Counted from the stretch's first letter, positions 1 through 7,034 are shown. The stretch: DNA of 7,044 bases from Deltaproteobacteria bacterium (GCA_025350085.1 JANXYI010000304.1:1-7044), one strand, 5' to 3'. The notes: a model not told the origin generated them from the letters alone. Numbers and translations are program-made.

Positions 1-848
<848 letters not shown>

Positions 849-869
849 CTAGATGAAAATAGAAGATAT

Positions 870-886
870 GGCAACTTGTGTGCCAA
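870..886 (-). promoter_or_regulatory. Sigma-54 (RpoN) -24/-12 promoter for PFOR
   Basis: On the minus strand the sequence reads TTGGCACACAAGTTGCC. It has a perfect TGGCAC -24 element (885-880) and a TTGC -12 element (874-871), with exactly 10 bases between the invariant GG and GC, as sigma-54 holoenzyme requires. Only the less conserved bases just after TGGCAC and after TTGC differ from consensus. The predicted transcript start is near 859, giving a leader of about 70 bases before the PFOR ATG. Sigma-54 promoters need an ATP-dependent enhancer-binding activator, and candidate upstream sites are listed separately. From memory, the lactate/pyruvate oxidation operon of Desulfovibrio vulgaris, which includes por, is also under sigma-54 control. 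The site itself is seen directly; activity is inferred. Confidence 0.78.
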
Positions 887-918
887 AAGGAACGATATAT
901 TTTAAACAAGCAAAATTA

Positions 919-952
919 GTCTGTTGCAATGTCGACTGCGCAAAAATCAGAC
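919..952. promoter_or_regulatory. Nested dyad upstream of the PFOR promoter, candidate activator site
   Basis: The core at 924-943 reads TTGC, three bases, GTCGAC, three bases, GCAA, so 14 of 20 positions are symmetric. Outer arms GTCTG (919-923) and CAGAC (948-952) extend the dyad with a 4-base offset on one side. The centre lies about 75 bases upstream of the predicted sigma-54 start (near 859), with an AT-rich stretch (886-925) in between. This is somewhat close but usable for an enhancer-binding protein. The symmetry is visible; binding by any protein is inferred. Confidence 0.45.
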
Positions 953-962
953 GCCTGGGGCT

Positions 963-1064
963 GTTTTTGTCCGAAAAATCAGTCAGGGCCTGGGGGGCCT
1001 CCCGGCCAGAGCCGGGGCGGCTTGCCGGGAACTACGGCCTTTGTCCGGTCCAGTGGACAAAAAC
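963..1064. repeat. Cluster of TTTGTCC repeats, including one inverted pair, between PFOR and sulP
   Basis: The 10-mer GTTTTTGTCC occurs at 963-972 and again in perfect inverted form at 1055-1064. A third TTTGTCC is at 1040-1046. Together the last two make the inverted repeat TTGTCC, 8 bases, GGACAA at 1041-1060. The shape is typical of a dimeric regulator's operator. It lies about 190 bases upstream of the predicted PFOR start and 76 bases upstream of the sulP ATG, so it could serve either gene. No regulator gene is present in the window to pair with it. Confidence 0.5.
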
Positions 1065-1135
1065 CCTGGCCTCCGGCTGCAACTTGGGCTACGTAGCGTA
1101 GAGATTGGGAAAGGTGCCGCGGGCACGGGAGGACC

Positions 1136-3001
1136 ATGGACCAGTGTGAACTCACCCCGCCCCAGGGCCGCTGGGACAGGACCGTGGAACGGCTGAACAG
1201 CCTGCTGTCCTTCCGCCGCTGGTGGCCCATGGTCAACCGGCGCACCCTCAAGGCCGACCTCTGGGCCGGGCTCACGGGCGCGGTCATCGTGCTGCCCCAG
1301 GGCGTGGCCTTTGCCGCCATCGCCGGGCTGCCGCCGGTCTACGGCCTGTACGCGGCCATGGTGCCGGTGGTCATCGCCGCGCTGTTCGGCTCGTCCTACC
1401 ACCTGGTCTCCGGCCCGACCACGGCCATCTCGCTGGTGATCTTCGCCAATGTCAGCCACTTTGCCGACCCTGGCAGCGCGGAGTACATCCGCCTCGTGCT
1501 GACCCTGACGCTGCTGACCGGCGTGTTCCAGCTGGGCATGGGCCTGGCGCGCATGGGCGCGGTGGCCAACTTCGTGTCCCATTCCGTGGTCACGGGCTTC
1601 ACTGCCGGGGCGGCCATCCTCATCGCCACGAGCCAGCTCGGGGCCTTTCTGGGCCACAGCGTACCGCGCGGCGTCACCTTCCTGGGCACCTGGACCCATG
1701 TGCTGTCCGTGCTGCCCCAGAGCAACCCCTATGTCTACGGCATCGGCGCGTTTACCATGCTCCTGGCCTGGATCATCCAGCGCTGCTGGCCCCGGCTGCC
1801 GAAATTGCTCCTGTCCCTGATCGCGGCCAGCCTGCTGAGTCTGGCGCTCAACGGCCCGGCCCACGGGGTGCGCCTTGTGGGCGCGCTGCCCGGGTCCCTG
1901 CCGCCCTTCACGCCGCCGGACTTCAACCTGAACGACCTGCGGCTGCTGGTGCCCGGCGCCGTGGCCGTGGCCATGCTCGGCCTGGCCGAGGCCGTCAGCA
2001 TCGCCCGGGCCGTGGCCGTGCATTCCCAGCAGATGATCGACAACTCGCGCGAGTTCGTGGGCCAGGGCCTGGCCAACATCCTGGGCAGCCTGTTCTCGGC
2101 CTATGCCTCGTCCGGCTCCTTCACGCGCACGGGGCTGAACTTCGAGGCCGGGGCCAAAACCCCGCTGGCGGCCGTGTTCTCGGCCCTGCTCCTGGTCGGG
2201 CTCGTGCTCCTGGTGGCCCCGCTCACGGCTTTCCTGCCCGTGCCAGCCATGGCCGGGATCATCCTGCTCGTGGCCGTGAACCTGGTGGACCTACACGGCA
2301 TCCGGCACATCCTGCGCATGGACAAAACCGAGACCGGCATCCTGGCCGTGACCTTTCTGTCCACCCTGTTCCTGCAGATGGAGTTCGCCATCTTCAGCGG
2401 GGTCATGCTTTCGCTGCTCATGTACCTGAAGCGCACCTCGCACCCGCACCTGACCGTGCTCGCGCCGGACCCGGAAAACCCGCGCCGCCCGCTGATCAAC
2501 GTGGAGCGCAAGGAGCTCAAGGAGTGCCCGCAGATCAAGATCCTGCGCCTGGACGGGAGCATCTTTTTCGGGGCCGTGAACCACATCTCCGAGGATCTGC
2601 ACCGCATCATGGACGCCTATCCGGAGCAGTGCCACATCCTGATCCTTGGGGGCGGCATCAACTTCATCGACGCCAGCGGCTGCGAGATGCTCTTCAACGA
2701 GGCGCTCAATCTCAAGCTCACCGGCCGGGACCTGTTTCTGTGCTCGCTCAAGGGCGAGGTGCAGGAGATGCTGAGGCGCGGCATGTGCCTGAAGCGCCTG
2801 GGCGGGGAGCACATCTTCGAGTCCGAGGGCCTGGCCATCGCGCACATGGTGCCGCGGCTGGACCCTGAGCGCTGCGCCTGCTGCGGCAACCGCATCTTCC
2901 GCGAGTGCGCGTCCATGCCCGGGGGTGCGGACTATGACCACACGGCGCCTGACGCGGATCAGGCTGAGACCGCGCCGACCGCCCCTTCGTGGACCATCTA
3001 G
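1136..3001 (+). CDS. SulP-family anion transporter with STAS domain
   Basis: This is an inner-membrane SLC26/SulP carrier for anions such as sulfate, bicarbonate or carboxylates. The substrate cannot be read from sequence. The 621-residue length is normal to slightly long. Family signatures are LPQG (53-56), GLPPVYGLYAAMVP (64-77), GSSYHLVSGPT (85-95), GLAEAVSIAR (282-291) and SSGSFTRTGLN (326-335). Hydrophobic membrane segments span roughly residues 42-430. A cytoplasmic STAS domain follows (about 455-565), with the conserved IDASG at 511-515. After it comes a cysteine cluster (Cys580, 582, 583, 591, in RCACCGNRIFREC) and a polar, Ala/Pro-rich tail. GGGAGG at 1127-1132 precedes the ATG by only 3 bases, a tight spacing, but no better in-frame start precedes the conserved core. 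No convincing promoter was seen. It is divergent from PFOR, and its TAG interlocks with the stop of the converging exporter gene. In a sulfate reducer sulfate uptake is one option, but this is inference. Confidence 0.95.
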   Translation: MDQCELTPPQGRWDRTVERLNSLLSFRRWWPMVNRRTLKADLWAGLTGAVIVLPQGVAFAAIAGLPPVYGLYAAMVPVVIAALFGSSYHLVSGPTTAISLVIFANVSHFADPGSAEYIRLVLTLTLLTGVFQLGMGLARMGAVANFVSHSVVTGFTAGAAILIATSQLGAFLGHSVPRGVTFLGTWTHVLSVLPQSNPYVYGIGAFTMLLAWIIQRCWPRLPKLLLSLIAASLLSLALNGPAHGVRLVGALPGSLPPFTPPDFNLNDLRLLVPGAVAVAMLGLAEAVSIARAVAVHSQQMIDNSREFVGQGLANILGSLFSAYASSGSFTRTGLNFEAGAKTPLAAVFSALLLVGLVLLVAPLTAFLPVPAMAGIILLVAVNLVDLHGIRHILRMDKTETGILAVTFLSTLFLQMEFAIFSGVMLSLLMYLKRTSHPHLTVLAPDPENPRRPLINVERKELKECPQIKILRLDGSIFFGAVNHISEDLHRIMDAYPEQCHILILGGGINFIDASGCEMLFNEALNLKLTGRDLFLCSLKGEVQEMLRRGMCLKRLGGEHIFESEGLAIAHMVPRLDPERCACCGNRIFRECASMPGGADYDHTAPDADQAETAPTAPSWTI

Positions 3002-3636
3002 GACGCCAGCAGCCGCCAGCCGTCGCGCAGGAAGAACCCGGCGTAGACGAGCAGCATCACCCCCAGCCCGCGCATGACCAGAACGTAGCCCCGGCTGCCC
3101 AAAACCGGCCCCGAGCGCCAGGTCAAAAGCGCCACGCCGAGCTTGGCCGCGCAGATGGTGAGCGAAAAGGCCCCCAGGAACGAGGCCAGGGCAGCCCAGC
3201 CGAGGTCGAGCGCCTGCAAGGCCAGGGGCGCGCCCACGCTCATCCAGAACAGGTAGGGCCCGGGGTTGAGGAAGTTGGCCAGCACACCCTTGCGGATGCT
3301 GTCCGGCCCCTTGGCCGGGCCCTGGCCTGCGGAGCGCGAACCGGGCGGCCGGAAGCGCAGGCAGCCCAGCGCGCAGTACAGCAGAAAGGCGCTGCCGCAG
3401 AGGCTCAAGGTGCCGAGCACCAGCCCGTGCCCGGCCACGCTGCGGGTGAGCAGCACGGCCGCCAGCACAATGGGCGTATCGGTCAAAAGCGGGGCCAGCG
3501 CCACCTTGCCGCCCTCGCGCGGGCCGTGGGTGAGCGTCTGGGCGATGACCAGGGCGAGCAGCGGGCCGGGTGTGAGCCCGGCGGACAGGCCAAAGGCCGC
3601 GCCGGTCATGGCCGCGCCGGCCGTGCTGGTGATCAT
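2998..3636 (-). CDS. LysE/RhtB-family amino-acid exporter
   Basis: This 212-residue, highly hydrophobic protein has about six membrane segments, the usual size for LysE/RhtB exporters, which move amino acids or related small metabolites out of the cell. The N-terminal family block is clear: GLSAGLTPGP (16-25), then VIAQTLTHGPREG (30-42) and KVALAPLLTD (44-53). A second conserved block, NFLNPGPYLFW, is at 121-131. A polar loop (about 95-116) separates the two halves. I chose the ATG at 3636, 7 bases after the TGA of the upstream c-di-GMP gene. A longer start at 3681 would overlap that gene and add a non-hydrophobic stretch. No good Shine-Dalgarno site is visible, so translation may depend on coupling to the upstream gene. 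The stop overlaps that of sulP. The substrate cannot be inferred from sequence. Confidence 0.9.
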   Translation of the reverse strand: MITSTAGAAMTGAAFGLSAGLTPGPLLALVIAQTLTHGPREGGKVALAPLLTDTPIVLAAVLLTRSVAGHGLVLGTLSLCGSAFLLYCALGCLRFRPPGSRSAGQGPAKGPDSIRKGVLANFLNPGPYLFWMSVGAPLALQALDLGWAALASFLGAFSLTICAAKLGVALLTWRSGPVLGSRGYVLVMRGLGVMLLVYAGFFLRDGWRLLAS

Positions 3637-3643
3637 GGGCTGG

Positions 3644-5413
3644 TCACGACCCGCAGGCTTCCTGCATGAAGGTCTCCACAAAGGCCTCGGCGCGTTCCTT
3701 GGACAGGGGCCGGGAGAACAGGTAGCCCTGGAAGAATTCGCAGCCCAGGCTCGTCAGGATGTCGTGCTGGTTTGAGGTTTCCACGCCCTCGGCCACCACG
3801 TCCAGGCGCAGGCTCTCGGCCAGCTGGATGATGGCGCGCACGATCTCCAGGTTGCCCTGGCCCGACTCCAGCATGCGCACGAAGGACAGATCGATCTTCA
3901 GGTGGTCCAGCGGCAGCCGGGTCAGGTAGGCCAGGGACGAGTAGCCGGTGCCGAAGTCGTCCACCGAGAAGGACACCCCCATCTCGCGCAGCTCGTGCAG
4001 CTTGGTTATGACCGAGGAGCCGCTCTGCATCAGCGCCGTCTCCGTTACCTCCAGCTTGAGGTTCTTGGCCGGCAGGCCGGTGTCGAGCAGGATTTCGCGC
4101 ATGCGCGGCAAAAAGTCCACCTTGGGCACCTGCTGGGGCGAGAGATTCACCGAGAGCATGGCGTCCTTCAGGTGCGGGTAGCGCTCGCGCCATTTGGCCA
4201 GGATGCGGCTGCCCTCGCGCAGGGCCCAGTAGCCGAGCTCCACCACCTTGCCCGAGTCCTCGGCCACGGGGATGAATTCCCCTGGCATGACCAGGCCGCG
4301 CTCCGGGTGCCGCCAGCGGGCCAGGGCCTCGAAGCCGAAGAGCTGGCGGTTGCGGCCCAGCTGGAGGATGGGCTGGAACTCGAGAAAGAACTCGCCGCGC
4401 GCCAGGCCGCGGTCCATGTCGTTTTCCAGGCGGACCACGGAGAGCGTCTCGCGCAGCAGGGTCTGGGTGAAGGTCTTGATGCGGTTGCGGCCCCTGGTCT
4501 TGGCGTGGTGCATGGCCAGGTTGGCGTTGCGCAGGGCCTCCTCGGCACTCTGGGCCGGGATCTTGCCCAGGGCCAGGCCGATGCTCGCGGTGACGCGTAG
4601 CTCCTGCCCGCCGACCAGATAGGGCTCGGCCAGCGCTTCGCGGATGCGCTTGAGGGCCTGGATGGGGCGCTTGCAGGAGTCGAATTCCTCCATGAGCACC
4701 ACGAACTCGTCGCCGCCGATTCTTGCCACGGTGTCCAGCTCGCGCACCGCGCCCCGCAGGCGCAGGGCCGTGTCCACGAGCACCGCGTCGCCCGCGGCGT
4801 GGCCCATGGTGTCGTTGATGTTCTTGAAGCGGTCCAGGTCGATGTAGATGACGGCGTGGCGGTAGTCGGGCCGCCGTTTGACGCGCTGGAGGGCTGTTTC
4901 GATGCGCTCCAGGCACATGGCCCGGTTGGCGATGCCCGTGAGCGGGTCCTGCTGGGTCAGGTGGCGCAGGCGCGTCTCCATGATCTTGCGCTCGGTGCGG
5001 TCCTGGAACATGCAGGCGCAGGCCCCGGGCTCAAGCTGGAAGCAGTGCATCTCAAAGGACCCGGCGATGCTCTGGTCGCGGTATTCCAGCTGCTCGGTGT
5101 GCCAGTCCGTGCCCTTGGCGCAGACCTCGCGCAGGTGTTCGGAGACCCCGCTGTCCTTGAGGCCCGGAAAGGCCTCTTCCACGGGCAGGCCAACGAGGCG
5201 GCTGTTGTCCACATGCATGAGCTTGTCCGCCGCGGGGTTGGACCCGGAGAAGACGAGCTGGCCGTCCTCTTCCAGGTGGAAGAGATGGATGCCCATGGGC
5301 GAGGACTGGAGCAGCCTGCGGTAGCGGCGCTCGGCGTCTGCGGCCGGCAGAGGGGCCGCCTTGCCACGGGCGGGCTTGGCTCTGGCCGCTTGGGGGGGGC
5401 GTTTGGCTGGCAT
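3644..5413 (-). CDS. PAS-GGDEF-EAL c-di-GMP cyclase/phosphodiesterase
   Basis: This is a soluble signalling protein of 589 residues with no membrane segments. After a basic, Ala/Pro-rich N-terminus come a PAS-like sensor domain (about 25-140), a GGDEF domain (about 150-315) and an EAL domain (about 325-580). The cyclase motif GGDEF is intact (233-237), and an RxxD inhibitory site (RELD, 224-227) lies five residues before it. The phosphodiesterase residues also look intact: EAL (362-364), Asn423 in SVNLS, EVTE (455-458), DDFGTG (485-490), Lys506 in LKID, EGVE (542-545) and Gln562. Both making and breaking c-di-GMP are therefore possible, though one activity often dominates in such proteins. 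The ATG at 5413 was chosen, with the purine-rich GGGAAG just before it. A TTG at 5431 would add six residues and cannot be excluded. It probably forms an operon with the LysE-type exporter 7 bases downstream. Confidence 0.95.
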   Translation of the reverse strand: MPAKRPPQAARAKPARGKAAPLPAADAERRYRRLLQSSPMGIHLFHLEEDGQLVFSGSNPAADKLMHVDNSRLVGLPVEEAFPGLKDSGVSEHLREVCAKGTDWHTEQLEYRDQSIAGSFEMHCFQLEPGACACMFQDRTERKIMETRLRHLTQQDPLTGIANRAMCLERIETALQRVKRRPDYRHAVIYIDLDRFKNINDTMGHAAGDAVLVDTALRLRGAVRELDTVARIGGDEFVVLMEEFDSCKRPIQALKRIREALAEPYLVGGQELRVTASIGLALGKIPAQSAEEALRNANLAMHHAKTRGRNRIKTFTQTLLRETLSVVRLENDMDRGLARGEFFLEFQPILQLGRNRQLFGFEALARWRHPERGLVMPGEFIPVAEDSGKVVELGYWALREGSRILAKWRERYPHLKDAMLSVNLSPQQVPKVDFLPRMREILLDTGLPAKNLKLEVTETALMQSGSSVITKLHELREMGVSFSVDDFGTGYSSLAYLTRLPLDHLKIDLSFVRMLESGQGNLEIVRAIIQLAESLRLDVVAEGVETSNQHDILTSLGCEFFQGYLFSRPLSKERAEAFVETFMQEACGS

Positions 5414-5452
5414 GGCTTCCCGTTGGTTCAAAGTCCGTGTGGGCTTGAAAAA

Positions 5453-5461
5453 AACATAGCA
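5453..5461 (-). promoter_or_regulatory. Possible extended -10 promoter for the PAS-GGDEF-EAL gene
   Basis: The minus strand reads TGCTATGTT: a TG correctly placed before a -10 hexamer with 4 of 6 consensus bases. No good -35 element is found at the right distance, which extended -10 promoters can tolerate. Transcription would begin near 5446, about 33 bases before the ATG at 5413. Only a weak prediction. Confidence 0.35.
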
Positions 5462-5574
5462 GCATCAGCGGGCAATGGGAAGCGGGCCAGGGGCGATTGC
5501 GTAGGCGGCGCCTTGCGCGGCCAAGGACCCTGTGCTAGCTGGAAGGACCGGACAACCCCAGGCAGGAGGCCAGA

Positions 5575-6033
5575 ATGCTCAAGGAGTTCAAAGAATTCAT
5601 CATGCGCGGCAATGTCGTGGACATGGCCGTGGGCATCGTCATCGGAGCAAGCTTTGGCGGCATCGTCAAGTCCCTGGTGGACGACGTGCTCATGCCGCCC
5701 ATCGGCCTTCTGCTTGGCCGCGTGGACTTTTCCAACCTCTACCTGATCCTGCGCGAGGGGGCCACGCCCGGTCCCTACGCCGCGCTGGCCGAGGCGAAAA
5801 AGGCCGGGGCCGTGACGCTCAACCTGGGCCTGTTCGCCAACACGGTGATCAGCTTCCTCATCGTGGCCCTGGCCGTCTTTTTGGTGGTGCGCGCCATGAA
5901 CCGGCTCAAAGCCATGCAGGCGGCCCGTGAGCCCGAGGCTGCGCCCAGCACAAAGGACTGCCCCTTCTGCGCCAGCACCATCAGCATCAGGGCCGTGCGC
6001 TGCCCGCAGTGCACCTCGGAGCTGGCCGGATAG
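5575..6033 (+). CDS. mscL: Large-conductance mechanosensitive channel MscL with C-terminal zinc ribbon
   Basis: MscL is a pentameric inner-membrane channel that opens under membrane tension and releases solutes during sudden osmotic downshift. The N-terminus MLKEFKEFIMRGNVVDMAVG closely matches E. coli MscL. The first membrane helix covers about residues 13-42, ending in the conserved MPPIG (40-44). The second covers about 83-107. Pore-constriction positions Leu19, Val23 and Gly26 of E. coli correspond to Met17, Ile21 and Gly24. The usual C-terminal helical bundle is replaced or extended by a linker and a four-cysteine module (Cys129, 132, 143, 146: CPFC and CPQC), a zinc-ribbon pattern found in a subset of MscL proteins. 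Length is 152 residues against about 136 in E. coli. The start is well supported by AGGAGG at 5564-5569 with a 5-base spacer. It is divergent from the c-di-GMP gene. No clear promoter was identified. Confidence 0.97.
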   Translation: MLKEFKEFIMRGNVVDMAVGIVIGASFGGIVKSLVDDVLMPPIGLLLGRVDFSNLYLILREGATPGPYAALAEAKKAGAVTLNLGLFANTVISFLIVALAVFLVVRAMNRLKAMQAAREPEAAPSTKDCPFCASTISIRAVRCPQCTSELAG

Positions 6034-6040
6034 GGCGCGC

Positions 6041-6059
6041 GGCCGACAGCAGATCGGCC
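6041..6059 (+). terminator. Hairpin just after mscL, possible weak terminator
   Basis: GGCCGA (6041-6046) and TCGGCC (6054-6059) form a perfect 6-base-pair stem with a 7-base loop, starting 8 bases after the mscL stop. No run of T follows, so it is not a classical intrinsic terminator. It might stabilise the mRNA end or be a chance GC-rich palindrome. Confidence 0.3.
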
Positions 6060-6077
6060 CTGGCCGCGGCTTTCTCG

Positions 6078-6094
6078 TGGGCCTTGCCATTGCT
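6078..6094 (+). promoter_or_regulatory. Weak sigma-54-like site upstream of the metallohydrolase gene
   Basis: GG at 6080-6081 and GC at 6092-6093 are separated by exactly 10 bases, and the -12 side is a perfect TTGCT. The -24 side is GGGCCT, only half matching TGGCAC. A start near 6105 would precede the GTG at 6164. A TTGCCA that could act as a sigma-70 -35 element (6084-6089) overlaps it, but no good -10 follows. Treat as a possibility only. Confidence 0.22.
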
Positions 6095-6163
6095 GCGCGC
6101 TAAAGATAAGTACTCTGGCATGAGGTTCTCGGAATCCGCAGACTGGTCCCGGCAGGGCGCGCT

Positions 6164-7003
6164 GTGAAGGTGCGCTGCTGGGGTGCGCGCGGCTCCGTCC
6201 CGGTCTCCGGGCCGGAATACGAGCGCTATGGCGGGGACACCGCCTGCATCGAGATCCGTTCCAAGAACGACGCCATCCTGGTCATCGACGCGGGCACGGG
6301 CATCCGCCGCCTGGGCTGCAGCCTGATGGCCCAGGGCCGCCTGGACCTGACGCTGCTCTTCACCCACACCCACTGGGACCACGTGCTGGGCCTGCCCTTT
6401 TTCAAGCTGTTGTACAACCCCAAGGCGCACATCGACCTGTACGGCAGCCCCGGCCTGCAGGGCGACATCGCCAAGCTTTTGGGCCGGGTCATCAGCCCGC
6501 CGCTGTTCCCGGTGCCCTTTGCGGAGATGCCTGCCCGGATAGAAGGCCGCCAGTGGCAGGGCGAGGCCCTGTACGTGGACAGCCTCAAGATCACGCGCAT
6601 CGCGCTGGCGCACCCGAACCTGGGCGCGGGCTACCGCGTGGAAGAGGACGGCCGCAGCTTCGTCTTTCTGACGGACAACGAGCTTTCGCAGCACCACCGC
6701 GGCGGCCGCAGCTTCGCCGAGTACACGGCCTTCAGCATTGGCGCGGACCTGCTCGTGCACGACGCCGAGTACACGCCCGAGGAATACCCAAGCCGCCGCG
6801 GCTGGGGGCATTCGCACTACCAGGACGTGGCGCGGCTGGCCAGGGCCGCGGGCGTGGCAAAGCTCGGCCTGTTCCACCACAACCAGGAGCGCAGCGACGC
6901 GGGCGTGGACGAGATCGTCGCGCGCTGCCGCGAGGAGCTGGCGGGACCGGGCCGCGTGCCGGAGTGCCTGGCCCTGACCCAGTATTCCGAGTTCGACTTC
7001 TAG
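6164..7003 (+). CDS. Metallo-beta-lactamase-fold hydrolase (RNase Z/phosphodiesterase-like)
   Basis: This 279-residue soluble protein belongs to the metallo-beta-lactamase superfamily, in the branch resembling RNase Z and cyclic-nucleotide phosphodiesterases. The opening KVRCWGARGSVPVSGP and RYGGDTACIEI (residues 21-31) are typical of this group. The metal-binding motif is THTHWDH (67-73: His68, His70, Asp72, His73). Likely further ligands are His150 (in ALAHPN), Asp171 (FLTDNE) and His238 (LFHHNQERSD), matching the RNase Z order. The HDAEY (199-203) and GWGHSHYQD (213-221) blocks are conserved in this subfamily. RNase Z's long substrate-binding arm is not evident, so tRNA processing is unlikely. 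The substrate is unknown; a phosphodiester is the best guess. The start is GTG at 6164, with a modest AGGG upstream. It gives a protein beginning directly at the conserved strand, and it overlaps the stop of a tiny upstream reading frame (6120-6167). Confidence 0.9.
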   Translation: MKVRCWGARGSVPVSGPEYERYGGDTACIEIRSKNDAILVIDAGTGIRRLGCSLMAQGRLDLTLLFTHTHWDHVLGLPFFKLLYNPKAHIDLYGSPGLQGDIAKLLGRVISPPLFPVPFAEMPARIEGRQWQGEALYVDSLKITRIALAHPNLGAGYRVEEDGRSFVFLTDNELSQHHRGGRSFAEYTAFSIGADLLVHDAEYTPEEYPSRRGWGHSHYQDVARLARAAGVAKLGLFHHNQERSDAGVDEIVARCREELAGPGRVPECLALTQYSEFDF

Positions 7004-7019
7004 GCCACTGCCGGTATTC

Positions 7020-7034
7020 CCGGGCCCTGCCCGG
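7020..7034 (+). terminator. GC-rich hairpin after the metallohydrolase gene
   Basis: CCGGGC (7020-7025) pairs perfectly with GCCCGG (7029-7034) around a 3-base loop, 17 bases after the stop codon. The window ends 10 bases later without an obvious T run, so a terminator role is only possible. Nothing else is seen between the stop and the window end. Confidence 0.3.

Noticed and set aside
1066..1081. Sigma-54-like sequence (CTGGCCTCCGGCTGCA) before sulP
   Set aside because: The GG and GC are separated by 9 rather than 10 bases and the -24 element matches poorly.
853..1101. Small plus-strand frame in the PFOR-sulP gap
   Set aside because: It has no ribosome site, lies over the sigma-54 promoter and repeats, and resembles no known protein.
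1089..1101. Small inverted repeat CTACG-TAG-CGTAG before sulP
   Set aside because: It has only 5-base arms. It could be an operator half-site, but nothing else supports it.
983..2023. Long minus-strand open frame of 346 codons antisense to sulP
   Set aside because: Composition is dominated by Gly, His, Arg, Gln and Ala, typical of a GC-rich antisense shadow. It has no recognisable domain and lies opposite a clear SulP gene.
1222..2868. 548-codon plus-strand open frame inside sulP in another frame
   Set aside because: It is Arg/Pro/Gly/His-rich with no family features and is fully explained by G/C third-position bias of the real sulP frame.
3637..3681. Upstream ATG giving a 227-residue exporter
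   Set aside because: The extra 15 residues are polar and basic and overlap the end of the c-di-GMP gene. The hydrophobic family core begins just after the ATG at 3636.
3633..4916. 427-codon minus-strand frame within the GGDEF-EAL gene
   Set aside because: It has shadow-frame composition. The overlapping frame has intact PAS, GGDEF and EAL domains.
5513..5541. TTGCGC and a distant TAGCTG as a sigma-70 promoter for mscL
   Set aside because: The -10 candidate matches only two consensus bases, which is not enough to call.
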